A DNA stretch of 18,575 bases from CAYJAZ01 sp964371865. Lineage in GTDB: Bacteria; Desulfobacterota; Desulfovibrionia; Desulfovibrionales; Desulfovibrionaceae. The notes beneath the pieces are model-generated. The model had not been told where the DNA came from and made no database searches. It worked only from the letters and a program-made list of their open reading frames with translations. Shown in pieces: positions 6,125 through 15,859 of the stretch. Location: NCBI GenBank assembly GCA_964371865.1, contig CAYJOR010000054.1:1-18575 (forward strand), given 5' to 3'. The stretch's first letter is position 1. The number at the start of each line of letters is the position of its first letter. Both the position numbers and the translations under genes were made by a program.

Positions 6125-8025
6125 TCTTCCTCCAAATACTTTTCAAAATTAACTTGTGGAATTTCAATCCTTTTAGGTTCAATCACCTTTACATTTCTAT
6201 AAAGAGAATCGCTGACTTGCGGTGCTTCAATCTTCACTCTTTCCATAAAAATAGGATCTTTGAAATAGAGAATTTGCTTGCCGTATGCAACAAAGATAAG
6301 CATATCGCCACCTTTCAATACATTTCCATTTGAATCTTTTTCTGCAGACGGAAGCCTCATGCACTCATCGGGAGTGAGAAGAGGTCGAGCGGTTTCAGCA
6401 ACGCTGTGTGAGCGTGAAGCCCCCGCTTGACTATAAGATGTTGAGATTTTGTTATCAACAACCGTAGTTTTTCCTGTCATTTCAGAGAGGACTTTTGTCG
6501 TTTCTATCGAGTTTGGAGCGTAGGCAATTCTTATATGACAGTTCGCCATAATCGCATTATCTTTGCCGTATACCGCATTTAATTGTGTTATATCTTGAAC
6601 GATTAGATACATTTTACCTCCGTATCCTGCAATGTAAGCAATGGATTTTTCAATGATTGGCAACTTACCAAGTGAAGTGAATTCGTCTAACATCAAGAGC
6701 AATCTGTGCTTGTAGCCTTTTACGCTTGTACCATCTTTAAAAGTCATTTCTTTACACACATGACGTATAATCATATCTGCAATAAGACGTATCAAAGGGC
6801 GCACCCTGTCAATGCTTGCAGGGCTAAGAACAAGATACAAGTCCACGGGACTTTCATGATTCATCAAATCGTTGAGTCTAAAGTCGCAAGAACTTGTATT
6901 CATAGCGATAATTGGGTCTTTATAGAGAGCCATATTAACCAATGCTGAGGAAACAACACCGCTTGCTTCAGTATCTGCTTTCGCTGACATCTCAAGAGCA
7001 GTGGAAGCCACAAAGGCATGAATTTCTTTGCCGATTTTTTCTTCAATATTTAGAAAGACTTTCTTCAACTCTTCAAAATGATTAGTTTCTTTCATTTCTT
7101 CAAGAAGTGACTTCACACCTTTTTCATAACCAAAGCCCGAGAGCATGAGTGTCACATCATAAAGAGTTGCCGAACGCTTTTCTTTTGCTTGAATCATCAC
7201 GCAACAATGCAAGATTATTCCACTAAAGAATGCAAAGGCTGCCTTCGTCCAGTGGTCGGGCAAGCCCTTTCCATCGGCATCAACAATCATCAAAGCTAAG
7301 TTTTGCACGTCTTGAATTGCGTAGAGAGTATCAAGCCTTACTTCTTCTATTGGATTGAATTTACAGGAGTTTCCTGTCACATCTGTAGGGTCAAACTTTA
7401 GAACTTTATGCCCTATTAATTTTCTATACCCCGAAGTCAAAGCCCAGTTTTCCCCTTTAATATCGAGAATTATTGTAGAATGAAGCCAAGAAAGAAGTGT
7501 CGGTATGATAAGCCCCACACCTTTACCCGCACGTGTCGGCGCATAACTTATGATGTGTTCAGGACCGTTATGCCTGAGATATTTCAGTTCAGAATTGCTC
7601 TTCTTTTGCCATGCGCCAACATACACACCCTCACCATTCAGAAGTCCTACAAGTTCAATTTCATCTTCATCTGCAAAGCGTGCCGAACCGTGTAAGTCCT
7701 TGTTTCCACTTGTTCTTCTTTTCCAAAAGATAAAACTGTAGACAGCGAACTGCGGAATAGTGAAAATGGTAAAAGCTATTGTTTTTCCTAGATTTAATAG
7801 TTCTACAACGTTAGAGAATTTCCACTCAAATATTCTTGTAAAAGGATAAATTGGAATATTGTTTATAGTCAGTAGGTATTTGCCTAAACCTCTTTGATAA
7901 TTCAGTTTATACGCAATAAACTGTGTTCCGACTTGCATTGCAACGAGAGCGAGAATTGAGAGACCGAAGAGGTGTAAAGTCAAGTAGAACAGCTTAGAAG
8001 ATTTCTTTTGTAAGCCGTATTGCAT
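6121..8025 (-). CDS. traG: TraG, VirD4-type coupling protein ATPase
   Basis: This 634-residue inner-membrane ATPase brings the relaxase-DNA complex to the secretion channel. Two N-terminal membrane segments lie at about 13-38 and 80-100. The family landmark LHGSARFAD follows at 111-119, then Walker A APTRAGKGVG (162-171) and Walker B LLLMLDE (442-448) followed by FTSLGKLP. Length and motif order match RP4 TraG (635 residues) and VirD4. It starts one base after the trbI stop and overlaps traF by four. In RP4, traG and traF sit in the Tra1 region apart from trb; here they close the trb operon. Confidence 0.97.
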   Translation of the reverse strand: MQYGLQKKSSKLFYLTLHLFGLSILALVAMQVGTQFIAYKLNYQRGLGKYLLTINNIPIYPFTRIFEWKFSNVVELLNLGKTIAFTIFTIPQFAVYSFIFWKRRTSGNKDLHGSARFADEDEIELVGLLNGEGVYVGAWQKKSNSELKYLRHNGPEHIISYAPTRAGKGVGLIIPTLLSWLHSTIILDIKGENWALTSGYRKLIGHKVLKFDPTDVTGNSCKFNPIEEVRLDTLYAIQDVQNLALMIVDADGKGLPDHWTKAAFAFFSGIILHCCVMIQAKEKRSATLYDVTLMLSGFGYEKGVKSLLEEMKETNHFEELKKVFLNIEEKIGKEIHAFVASTALEMSAKADTEASGVVSSALVNMALYKDPIIAMNTSSCDFRLNDLMNHESPVDLYLVLSPASIDRVRPLIRLIADMIIRHVCKEMTFKDGTSVKGYKHRLLLMLDEFTSLGKLPIIEKSIAYIAGYGGKMYLIVQDITQLNAVYGKDNAIMANCHIRIAYAPNSIETTKVLSEMTGKTTVVDNKISTSYSQAGASRSHSVAETARPLLTPDECMRLPSAEKDSNGNVLKGGDMLIFVAYGKQILYFKDPIFMERVKIEAPQVSDSLYRNVKVIEPKRIEIPQVNFEKYLEEE

Positions 8026-8026
8026 A

Positions 8027-9250
8027 TTATTTCCATGCCGTGTAAGGGCTTTGAAATACTAAATCTTTTGTGAGAACCACATTAAATTGATAGCCTGTAC
8101 GAATTTCAAGAGTCGGCTTGATATTTAGATTTTTTTCAAGCAGTTGCGCCGATGTTTCGCCTATTTGCTGAGCAAGGCTTGCGGTCAGTTGTGACTGCAA
8201 AGAGCTTTCATCTCCCATTGCTCCTGAAATATCAAGAGCATAGGAAGTTCCTGCGGTTATGAGCGACATCAAAATTGCAGAGCCAAAAGTCTTGAAATAA
8301 TGATTATTCACTCTATCACTGAAACCGGAATTTCCTGATAAATCAGCTCCTTCCATTGCAGGAAGAGTGAGCGCAGAACCATCGGGGAAGATAATTCTGT
8401 TCCAAGCCACAAGCACACGTTCTTGACCATAGACGATACGTGAGTTATAAACTCCAAATAATTTAGAGCCTTGCGGTATCAGCATATTCATTCCTGTGGC
8501 GGTATCGTATACGTTTTGCGACACTTGAGCGATTATATGCCCGGGCAAATCAGAATTTATTCCCGTGACCATTATCGCAGGAATGACAGAACCTGTTTTG
8601 ACTTCAAAGTCTTGCCCTTTAGTGCGAATATGCATTGAAATCCAAGCCTTATCTGGTTGCGAACGAGAGAAAAAGTCTTCCTTATCTTTATCTGCGCTTG
8701 GGTCGTATGAACTTTGTGAGGTATTCAATGATGTAGCAAGTGGATTAACTTGTGGATTTTCAAAACTAGAACCTTGCTGAATGTATGCAGCTTGATTGTT
8801 TTGAGTATTTTCAGAAGAGCCGTATTGTTTTGAAATAATAGGAGAAGAAAGAGCAGTAAGATAGTTTTGAGTACGCATTTTCTTGATATTTTCGTACTCT
8901 TCGTCTATTTTCATTTCTTCTGGACTATCCCTAACAATTACAATAGGTTCTTGTGTTTGATGAGTAGGATTTTGCGGAGCTTGAATAATGCCCGATTCTT
9001 GATCTTCTTCGTCCTTTAGAGCAAGTCCGCTACCATCGGCGAGAATAAACATCTTGTTTTCCTCAGTTTCATCGATTCCTACGCTTTCCGCTTGCCCCTC
9101 TCTTGCTTTTACTCCGCTCGTGCTGACATTGTAGACGTACACGCAAAAGATAATAACAAACATAAAAACAGCTAGATAGAGATATTTTTTCGTCACTTCT
9201 TTTGCTTGCGGTTTTGGTCTGAGAGAGTTTGGTGAATTGTCTTTAGTCAT
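8027..9250 (-). CDS. trbI: TrbI, VirB10-like envelope-spanning channel protein
   Basis: The 407-residue protein has a short cytoplasmic N-terminus, one membrane segment (about 23-41), and a long low-complexity periplasmic stretch rich in Gln, Glu, Asn and Ser (about 50-195). The conserved TrbI/VirB10 domain follows: DLPGHIIAQVSQNVYDTATG (234-253), IPQGSKLFG (258-266), and VLVAWNRIIFPDGSAL (279-294). The hydrophobic segment at about 322-338 probably forms the outer-membrane pore helices, and RTGYQFNVVLTKDL (384-397) is the closing strand. VirB10 proteins link the inner-membrane ATPases to the outer-membrane core with TrbG and TrbH. It abuts trbH directly and is followed by traG after one base. 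Confidence 0.96.
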   Translation of the reverse strand: MTKDNSPNSLRPKPQAKEVTKKYLYLAVFMFVIIFCVYVYNVSTSGVKAREGQAESVGIDETEENKMFILADGSGLALKDEEDQESGIIQAPQNPTHQTQEPIVIVRDSPEEMKIDEEYENIKKMRTQNYLTALSSPIISKQYGSSENTQNNQAAYIQQGSSFENPQVNPLATSLNTSQSSYDPSADKDKEDFFSRSQPDKAWISMHIRTKGQDFEVKTGSVIPAIMVTGINSDLPGHIIAQVSQNVYDTATGMNMLIPQGSKLFGVYNSRIVYGQERVLVAWNRIIFPDGSALTLPAMEGADLSGNSGFSDRVNNHYFKTFGSAILMSLITAGTSYALDISGAMGDESSLQSQLTASLAQQIGETSAQLLEKNLNIKPTLEIRTGYQFNVVLTKDLVFQSPYTAWK

Positions 9251-9673
9251 CTAATCCACCGCATTAACAAGCTTTTTCGTCCAATTAGAAATGGCTTTTC
9301 CTTGAGCGTTATACATACGAGTAAAGACAAATTCCTCCAGTTTTACTTTGATAAAATAGTTTGAATTTTCTAGGGTATCAAGCGTATAAGATAAAGTTAA
9401 TTTACTCTCATTTTCTATTGTATAACCCAAATTTCTCAACTGATTTTCCAAGGCAAGAGAAAAGGAATTATCAATATTTTCAATAGGATTGAGCAAAGAA
9501 AGGATTGTATGTCCCGATGGATAATCTTTTGATATGAATGAAACCAAGTCGGTAGCGATAGTATCACTGATACTTACTTCTGTAATTTCAGTTACATAAG
9601 AGCCATTATTCACACGGACAGCGCAACCTTGTAAGAGAAGGACTAAGGCGCACAAATATAACAATTTCTTCAT
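9251..9673 (-). CDS. trbH: TrbH-like lipoprotein of the mating channel
   Basis: The 140-residue protein has a lipoprotein signal with lipobox LLLQGC, so Cys17 should be the lipidated residue of the mature protein. The remainder has SDTIATDLVSFISKDYPSGHT and a Tyr-containing beta-rich second half (LTLSYTLDTLENSNYFIKVKL) resembling the RP4 TrbH lipoprotein. The position between trbG and trbI is where trbH sits in both RP4 and Ti clusters. It is expected at the outer membrane with TrbG and TrbI, a VirB7-like role. Sequence similarity is weak by eye, so the name rests on the lipobox, size and gene order. Confidence 0.8.
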   Translation of the reverse strand: MKKLLYLCALVLLLQGCAVRVNNGSYVTEITEVSISDTIATDLVSFISKDYPSGHTILSLLNPIENIDNSFSLALENQLRNLGYTIENESKLTLSYTLDTLENSNYFIKVKLEEFVFTRMYNAQGKAISNWTKKLVNAVD

Positions 9674-9674
9674 A

Positions 9675-10541
9675 TTAATCCCTCACAATCCTGATTTCTT
9701 GCTTGTCACTACCGACACCGATAACCAAGCGAATTTCTTCAAAAATTCCGTCAGCAATCATCACATTCTCTTTCACTCTATAGTTCACGATTGCATCTTG
9801 ATTATTCTTTCTTGTGAGCAAAACAGGCATTTCGCTTTTTGCTTTCTCAGAGAATTTTATATAAGTCCTTGTGTTATCATCATAAATTCTTGTTGGCTTC
9901 CAAGAATAAGAGCCTTTCATTGTGTAGTTGAAATTTAGCTCAGACAAATCAAACTCTTGACCGTTAGCAACTGTAGAAGAAAAATGCTTTTCACGCTCTT
10001 CACGGGCTTGCTTGTCAGACGAATAAGCAATTATATCATCGTGATAGATAAAGCCGATATAAGGAGTGAAATCAGTTCTTGAGGAGATTAATCTGAAGTG
10101 GTAAGTCCTTCTGTTTGTCGTAACGACTGCCGATGTTTCAAGCCCTGCATCAATAGGTTTTATAAACAAATGCGTAACGTTAGCCGATTGACCTTTTTCT
10201 ATAAGCCAGCGTGCTGAATCGCCAATAATAATTTCATTTACAATTTCGCCTCCTTGAAGTTCCACGTCACATACTTGCATAGGGCTTGCGATAATTGTCG
10301 CCAAGCTTGCGCCGTGAGTGTAGACAAGTTTTCCGTTTGCTACCAAGAATGGATCAATTCCTTTTCTTGCCCAAGAATCGGAGAGTTTCAAAGCTCGTCT
10401 TTCTTTGTCTGTAAGCGGAATTACGTTTGTGCCGAGATAGTCTGGAATATCAGTAAATGCGTATTCTTCGTTATATTGAGCGAATGCGTTTGTAGTCATA
10501 AAGCTGATTGTTACAGCGAGTAATAGTGCGATATATTTCAT
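9675..10541 (-). CDS. trbG: TrbG, VirB9-like outer-membrane core protein
   Basis: The 288-residue secreted protein has a signal peptide ending TTNAFA before Gln22. The N-terminal VirB9 domain includes KLVYTHGASLATIIASP and MQVCDVELQGGEIVNEI, then IGDSARWLIEK, THLFIKPIDAGLETSAVVTT and RTYHFRLISS, which are typical landmarks of TrbG/VirB9/CagX proteins. The C-terminal domain starts near FNYTMKGSYSWKPTRIYDD and binds the VirB10 partner in this family. It forms the outer-membrane ring of the channel with TrbI and TrbH. It is separated from trbF by two bases and from trbH by one. Confidence 0.95.
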   Translation of the reverse strand: MKYIALLLAVTISFMTTNAFAQYNEEYAFTDIPDYLGTNVIPLTDKERRALKLSDSWARKGIDPFLVANGKLVYTHGASLATIIASPMQVCDVELQGGEIVNEIIIGDSARWLIEKGQSANVTHLFIKPIDAGLETSAVVTTNRRTYHFRLISSRTDFTPYIGFIYHDDIIAYSSDKQAREEREKHFSSTVANGQEFDLSELNFNYTMKGSYSWKPTRIYDDNTRTYIKFSEKAKSEMPVLLTRKNNQDAIVNYRVKENVMIADGIFEEIRLVIGVGSDKQEIRIVRD

Positions 10542-10543
10542 TT

Positions 10544-11248
10544 TTAATCCTTATTTAATAATATTGGGGTAGCTGAAACAGCCGTTATATATATCCCTGC
10601 GGGATTATTGAGAATTGAATTTACATTCTGCGGAATCTGAATCTGAACCGTGATTGTTGCCTCATACATTTGCCTTTCAAGCTCTGCTCCTGTATGATTA
10701 CGTACAATTTCAAGCCATTCAATGCGGTAAGAGTCAGAACTTATTGGTAGTGGCAAAGATTTAATTTCCACATGAACAAGCTTATTATCTTTCGCTATCT
10801 CATAAGGATTATTAGATTTATACCAATCTCCGATAACATTTTTAGACGAGCCTACAAAGAAGTATGTAAGCCTTTGAATCATCTTTTTTTGAAGCTCAAT
10901 ATCCGCTGTTACGGTTCGCCAGTCTGAAATGCAATTTGCCAAAGTTGCCTGTATCAAATGTTCTGGTAAAGTCTGAATATCTATTGCTTTTCCAATGACT
11001 TGCGTATGCCCGAGCTTATCAACTTCAATGATATACGGTACGACCTTCACTTGATTTGCTTGCATCACATTTCCGACAATAGAAATTGTGGCGATAAGCA
11101 AAGCCATAAAAGAAAATTTTCTCCAATTATGTGCTTGCTTTATGTACGAACCGTATCGCTCATACCATTCATTTTTTGCATTGAGATAAGGATTTGTTCC
11201 TTTTTCTTCAACTTCTGTATTTTGAATTTTTTTCTTTGAAAATAACAT
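10544..11248 (-). CDS. trbF: TrbF, VirB8-like inner-membrane assembly protein
   Basis: The 234-residue protein has a short cytoplasmic tail with NEWYERYGSYIKQAHNWR (26-43), the characteristic approach to the single membrane segment at about 46-63. The periplasmic VirB8 domain includes VKVVPYIIEVDKLGHTQVIG, the linker with TLANCISDWRTV, and the closing strands RQMYEATITVQIQIPQNV. VirB8 proteins nucleate assembly of the inner-membrane complex and contact the VirB10, VirB9 and VirB6 homologues. The start directly follows the trbL stop with two bases between. As in Ti plasmids, it comes after trbJ and trbL rather than directly after trbE as in RP4. Confidence 0.95.
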   Translation of the reverse strand: MLFSKKKIQNTEVEEKGTNPYLNAKNEWYERYGSYIKQAHNWRKFSFMALLIATISIVGNVMQANQVKVVPYIIEVDKLGHTQVIGKAIDIQTLPEHLIQATLANCISDWRTVTADIELQKKMIQRLTYFFVGSSKNVIGDWYKSNNPYEIAKDNKLVHVEIKSLPLPISSDSYRIEWLEIVRNHTGAELERQMYEATITVQIQIPQNVNSILNNPAGIYITAVSATPILLNKD

Positions 11249-11250
11249 AC

Positions 11251-12348
11251 TTATCCTTTTGAAAGGTCATTTATTGTTTGAAGCCTGTCTTTGAGTTCAG
11301 TTCCCATACTCGTCCTACGAACGCTTGCTTGATGGTTTGCGTGATACATAGCTTTCACTGCTCCAAATGCCGTTCCTTTAATGCCTTTTGCGCCGTCCGC
11401 ACGGGCGATTTTCCCAGCCCTATAGCCCATCATGCCACCCGCAATTGCTCCGCCGACAGCTCCAAGAGCAACAGCACCAACTGCTTTCATTGCTCCACCA
11501 AGTCCGCCACCTGATCCAACGTGTGAGCCGTTAACAATACTGCCGACTGTGTCGGGCAAACTCTTTGAAATTACAAGCAAAACTACCACAAAACCGAGAA
11601 CGACAGAGATATCACTCATTGTACTGGTCGTGAATTTAACTTGCTCTATAAAGTCAAATCCTATACCTACAATAAGTTGAAGTACAAAGAGCTTGAAAGC
11701 GACAGAAAGTATATATCTAATTGTATTTATACCGTATTCTCGAAACAATTCGCTTGCTCCAAGCGGAACAAGAACAAGAGCTGCAGTTGTTGCAATCATG
11801 GCTTCACACTTGATAACAATGATGTTCGCCGTGATTAGCGAAAAACAAACAAGAATAATAAAACTAGCTATATAGAGCGCAATTGTTAGCCCAACTTCGT
11901 CAATATCAAGAGCGTCGATTCTTATGTTGATTTTCTTCAAGAGTTCAAGTCCAACAATGAAAGGATTTGAAGACTGCGTTTCAAGCTTCGTCATTGCCCC
12001 TGCAAGCTCGTAAAGCCCGTTTATCAGCATTGCTGACCACTCTTGATAGTTGTTGATAACCGCAAGAAAAAAAGAAGCTGCAAGAATTGTGAGCGTGAAC
12101 TTTTTGACGATTTCAGCAAGGTCGGGTTTTGTCAGTAAACCCATGATTCCCATACGAATAATTTCAAAGCCGACAACAAAATAAAAGAGGTTGAGCGCAA
12201 ACTTTTGAACTACTTTATACCAAGATTTTGTCTGCGTGTTGAATTCGTTTACAATCCTCGTGACGATATCAGCATCGGCATTGGCAAAGCAGAGTGTTGG
12301 AATAAAAAAAATTGTAATTACAGATAATAAGAGCAAATATTTTTTCAT
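11251..12348 (-). CDS. trbL: TrbL, VirB6-like polytopic inner-membrane protein
   Basis: The 365-residue protein starts with a signal-like segment ending TLCFANADA, followed by several hydrophobic helices (LNLFYFVVGFEIIRMGIMG, LTILAASFFLAVI, TIALYIASFIILVCFSLI, MIATTAALVLVPLGASELF, VVLGFVVVLLVISKSLP). A Gly/Ala-rich segment (GSGGGLGGAMKAVGAVALGA) leads to a basic C-terminal tail. This is the usual TrbL/VirB6 layout. VirB6 proteins form part of the inner-membrane DNA path. It follows trbJ after nine bases; in Ti-type clusters trbK lies between these two genes and is missing here. Confidence 0.94.
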   Translation of the reverse strand: MKKYLLLLSVITIFFIPTLCFANADADIVTRIVNEFNTQTKSWYKVVQKFALNLFYFVVGFEIIRMGIMGLLTKPDLAEIVKKFTLTILAASFFLAVINNYQEWSAMLINGLYELAGAMTKLETQSSNPFIVGLELLKKINIRIDALDIDEVGLTIALYIASFIILVCFSLITANIIVIKCEAMIATTAALVLVPLGASELFREYGINTIRYILSVAFKLFVLQLIVGIGFDFIEQVKFTTSTMSDISVVLGFVVVLLVISKSLPDTVGSIVNGSHVGSGGGLGGAMKAVGAVALGAVGGAIAGGMMGYRAGKIARADGAKGIKGTAFGAVKAMYHANHQASVRRTSMGTELKDRLQTINDLSKG

Positions 12349-12357
12349 ATTTTACTC

Positions 12358-13164
12358 TTAAAACAAGGGAAGTTCTTTGACTTTTTGAGTCAAATCAAAA
12401 TCACTCATATCTGTAATTTCTCTTGCAACTTCCTTAGATAATTGCTTTTCTTTTTCTTCTTTTGCTTGAATTGCCAAGTCTGATTGTGTCTGAGTTGCAA
12501 TTAATTCACGTAGTTGACGTGCTTCTTGCAACTGCAAACTTGATAGCTGATTAGCTGACGATAAAGCTTGCATTTGACCTTCGGGAGTTTCTATTAAGTC
12601 ATTGATATAACTTTGAAGTTGCCCCGTATCGTGTAAGTCTGCAAGTTGCTTTCCCGATACTTGAAAAGTTGCTTTTGTCGCTTCATCAATTCGCTTCGAC
12701 ATTTCGTCCATTTCAGCATTGATTACGATATTTCCTTCGTCTTGCTCTTCATATCCTAACTGTGCTATATCTTTATAAAAAGATTGGTCTGGATAAAGTT
12801 TATCGAAGATTGCCCCCATTCCTGCAATGTCAGATTTTATTGTAGAAAGCGAATTGGTCAGCATAGCAAGATTTGATAAATCGTCGGTGAGATGAGAAAG
12901 AAGATTTTGCGGTAAGTTCACGGTATTCTTTATCATATTTTCATACTGCTGAATATTGTTCTTCACAAGTTCAATCTGCTGATATGTTTGCTTTATCGAC
13001 TCCGAATATTCCATTGTCATATAACGTAAGTCCTCGATATTAGTCACTCTATCCATAAGCTGAGTCCATTCGGTAGAGCAGTTGGCACACCAAATCGTCC
13101 AAGCGTGAGCATGGGAAGTGAATGTAAGTAGTAAACCTATAGAAATAATATTTTTTTTCATCAT
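12358..13164 (-). CDS. trbJ: TrbJ, VirB5-like secreted transfer protein
   Basis: The 268-residue protein has a signal peptide ending TSHAHA before Trp22, then a Cys pair in WCANCSTEW (Cys26, Cys29) that could form a disulfide in the periplasm. The rest is almost wholly helical and rich in Gln, as in TrbJ/VirB5 proteins: YSESIKQTYQQIELVKNNIQ, NQLSSLQLQEARQLRELIA and IQAKEEKEKQLSKEVA suggest coiled coils. VirB5-type proteins sit at the pilus tip or periplasmic face. The first ATG of ATGATGA overlaps the trbE stop by four bases, with GGAG four bases upstream; the second ATG (13161) would serve equally well. Confidence 0.93.
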   Translation of the reverse strand: MMKKNIISIGLLLTFTSHAHAWTIWCANCSTEWTQLMDRVTNIEDLRYMTMEYSESIKQTYQQIELVKNNIQQYENMIKNTVNLPQNLLSHLTDDLSNLAMLTNSLSTIKSDIAGMGAIFDKLYPDQSFYKDIAQLGYEEQDEGNIVINAEMDEMSKRIDEATKATFQVSGKQLADLHDTGQLQSYINDLIETPEGQMQALSSANQLSSLQLQEARQLRELIATQTQSDLAIQAKEEKEKQLSKEVAREITDMSDFDLTQKVKELPLF

Positions 13165-15551
13165 AAAGCTCCTTTTCGTTCAAGCCATCTGTCTTGCCAA
13201 TTACATTCGTCAACTGTAATCAACTCTTTGATTTCATTGATACTGTTTTTGTCTGATGCACCGATAAAAGAAAGTGTCTTCTCACCGAGCGCAAGTTGAA
13301 TTAAACGTTTACCCATTGGATTCGAGACATAATAGTCACGTTTTGGCGTTGCTTCACGAGCTAATATATTGATTTCTCTATCATTTAATCCAATTCCTTT
13401 ATAAAGTTCGTACTGGTCTTCTTGTCTTGCGTTTGGATTTGCAAGCAGGATTTTTGTCGGGCAAGATTCAACAAGAACATCAAGGATTCCGCTGTTTTTT
13501 GCGTCGGATAAAGACTGAGTTGCAAGCACAACAGCGCAGTTTAATTTACGAAAAACTTTAAGATATTCTTTTATTTTCCAACTAAACAACTTATGAGCGA
13601 GCAATTGCCACGCTTCATCAAGTATAAGCAGAGCAGGTTTTCCGTCGAGAGATTTCTCAATGATATGAAATATATAGAGAAGTACAGGAATAAGATTTTT
13701 ATCTCCCATGCCCATAATTTCGTCCATTTCAAAAACTACAAAATTGGACAGCTCAAGTGAGTCATGCGTTGCATCAAGAAGAGAACCCATAGCACCTGAA
13801 TGCGTATAATGTGCAATAGATTCAATAACTTCTCTGTCATGCACAATCTGAGAAAAGTTTGTGAGCGAGCGTTGGTCTTTTGGTGCGCTTTGCAAAGTTA
13901 TCAGAGCGTCATGGATTTCTTTTCTATGCTTAGGAGTTACTTCAACCCCTTGTAATTGCATAAGAGTTTCAAGCCACTCTTGACAAAAAGCCAATTCTGA
14001 TACGCTCTCGTCCACATTTCTCAGCGGTTCAAATGCTATATTGTCAGTCCCGATTTCAAAATGAGAACCGCCCATCGCTTTACACAATGGAAAGAGCGAC
14101 ATTCCTTTATCAAAAGCAAATATTTTCGCATCTTTATAAGCTCTGAACTGACTTGCAATAAGTCCAAGCAAAGTAGATTTTCCCGAGCCTGTCGGACCGA
14201 AAATCAGCGTATGCCCCAAATCTCCCACATGAAGATTTAGCCAGAAAGGAGTCGTCCCTCCTTCAGTTGTCACAACTGATAAGGGTCTTGAGTCATTAGG
14301 AAAAAAGGGAGAAGGACAATACGGCGAACCTGTATAAATTGTTGAAAGTGGCAAGAAATCTGCAAGGTTGAGCGTTGTGACCATAGGTCTTCTCACGTTT
14401 GCAAATCCGTTACCGGGGAGCGAGCCAAGATAAGCTTCAAGTGCATTGATTGTTTCAACCCGACACCCAAAGCCGAGAGTTTGCACTATCCGTCTGATTT
14501 CACGTATATTTTCAAGTAGTTTCTCTTCATCTGTTCCCATCATCACAATCGTGGTCGACATATAGCCTGCGCCCATAAATCCACTCTGGACTTCCGCCTT
14601 TGCCTCTTCTGCATTTTCACGCATGGCAAGGGAGTTTCTGTTGGGCTTTGCATTTTCATTTCCCGTGTATTGGTCAATGAAAGAGTAAACACTTTGATTC
14701 CAACCCTTTACATAATTTTCGATCTCTTGTTCGGCTTCAAATTGAGCAAGGCATATATAGCGTGTGGAAAATCGAAATTCGCAAGCAAGAGAAGAAAGAT
14801 GTGACATCATAGCAGGATAGGACTCTTGCGGAAGTCCATCAATAGAAATAATTTTTATATGCTTTTCGCCAAGTTTAGGAGCAATACCGCCAAGTAAGTC
14901 CTCACCTCCAAGTAAGGCATCGAGATACATAGGAATTTTAGGAACTGCAAAAGAATTGAGTTCACCGCTTATGCACTGTTGTATATGAGCTAACAAATCG
15001 GAATGTAATAACTTTTCATTTTTTCCGTATTCAATTTCGTATTCTGTAAGTCGTGTGAGGTAGAGAACGGAGGAAAGGGAGTCTTCAAATTCAAGGAGAA
15101 CCGACTTAAAACGCTCTAGTTCTTTATCAAGTGAGTAGCTGTTTTTATTGGTAATATCTACAAGAGGAGTGTACGTCAGCACGATATAAGTGCTTGTGCT
15201 GTAGCACACGTCCGAGCCGAAAAAAGCTCTTCTTTCATCATCGATGAGTTGAGAGATTCTATCGGGAAAAAAGTTTTTACTTTCATGGGGATACGCTTTC
15301 TTTCGAGAACGAACTGCGTCCACATGAATCATAAATTCACTGCCGAGCAACTTTATAGAATTTGAAACCTGTTCGCTGAGAAATGCAAGCTCATCAAAAG
15401 TTGCGCTTGCGGTGTCTATGCCAACAAATTCAAATCCTGCGAGGAAAGAGCCGTCTTTTTGAACGACAATTCCCTCATCCGCCAAAAGAGCGTAACCGAG
15501 CAAGTCGGGTAAGCCTTGTTCTTTTGAGCGGTATTCTTTCAAATTAAGCAT
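13161..15551 (-). CDS. trbE: TrbE, VirB4-type transport ATPase
   Basis: The 796-residue protein belongs to the VirB4/TrbE/CagE ATPases that energise pilus assembly and substrate transfer at the inner membrane. The N-terminal domain starts LKEYRSKEQGLPDLLGYALL. The C-terminal ATPase domain has Walker A FGPTGSGKST (451-460), FAFDKGMSLFPL (479-490), Walker B LLILDEAWQLL (641-651), and the arginine-bearing end region ARQEDQYELYKGIGL. The length is close to RP4 TrbE (852) and Ti TrbE (about 820). Its ATG overlaps the trbD stop by one base (TAATG), so the two are probably translationally coupled. Confidence 0.97.
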   Translation of the reverse strand: MLNLKEYRSKEQGLPDLLGYALLADEGIVVQKDGSFLAGFEFVGIDTASATFDELAFLSEQVSNSIKLLGSEFMIHVDAVRSRKKAYPHESKNFFPDRISQLIDDERRAFFGSDVCYSTSTYIVLTYTPLVDITNKNSYSLDKELERFKSVLLEFEDSLSSVLYLTRLTEYEIEYGKNEKLLHSDLLAHIQQCISGELNSFAVPKIPMYLDALLGGEDLLGGIAPKLGEKHIKIISIDGLPQESYPAMMSHLSSLACEFRFSTRYICLAQFEAEQEIENYVKGWNQSVYSFIDQYTGNENAKPNRNSLAMRENAEEAKAEVQSGFMGAGYMSTTIVMMGTDEEKLLENIREIRRIVQTLGFGCRVETINALEAYLGSLPGNGFANVRRPMVTTLNLADFLPLSTIYTGSPYCPSPFFPNDSRPLSVVTTEGGTTPFWLNLHVGDLGHTLIFGPTGSGKSTLLGLIASQFRAYKDAKIFAFDKGMSLFPLCKAMGGSHFEIGTDNIAFEPLRNVDESVSELAFCQEWLETLMQLQGVEVTPKHRKEIHDALITLQSAPKDQRSLTNFSQIVHDREVIESIAHYTHSGAMGSLLDATHDSLELSNFVVFEMDEIMGMGDKNLIPVLLYIFHIIEKSLDGKPALLILDEAWQLLAHKLFSWKIKEYLKVFRKLNCAVVLATQSLSDAKNSGILDVLVESCPTKILLANPNARQEDQYELYKGIGLNDREINILAREATPKRDYYVSNPMGKRLIQLALGEKTLSFIGASDKNSINEIKELITVDECNWQDRWLERKGAL

Positions 15552-15856
15552 TATTTCTGAACCTTATAGCCATGAAAAGTCCATAAAGAACTCTTTGCGC
15601 TATAGTAAGATTGTTGGTGAAAGTACCTCATAAATACTTTTGACATCATAGGGTCTAATTTTGCCATTTTTCTCAACAAAAACAGACTGGTAAGCCAAAA
15701 AATCAGAGATACAACCGCACCCAAAATTGATAACCCACCCATACCGTTCACAACTGCCACAATTCCTGCGAGCATGATTGGATCTCGTTCTGCGCCAAAC
15801 ATATGATTGTGTCTGATAAGTGATTGATATACGGGCATTACTCGTGCTGTTTGCAT
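15551..15856 (-). CDS. trbD: TrbD, VirB3-like small inner-membrane protein
   Basis: The 101-residue protein has MPVYQSLIRHNHMFGAERDPIM (aligned by eye with the PIHRAGNR...LFMGGDREL start of RP4 TrbD), two adjacent membrane segments at about 28-62, and a basic C-terminal part. VirB3 proteins bind VirB4 ATPases; trbE follows with a one-base overlap. The start is uncertain. An in-frame TAA lies two codons before ATG 15856, so the gene cannot begin earlier; the ATG at codon 7 (15838) is possible. No good ribosome binding site precedes either. The best purine tract, AGAAGG, is 19 bases upstream inside a hairpin, so translation may depend on coupling with the small ORF ending just before. Confidence 0.92.
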   Translation of the reverse strand: MQTARVMPVYQSLIRHNHMFGAERDPIMLAGIVAVVNGMGGLSILGAVVSLIFWLTSLFLLRKMAKLDPMMSKVFMRYFHQQSYYSAKSSLWTFHGYKVQK

Positions 15857-15859
15857 GAT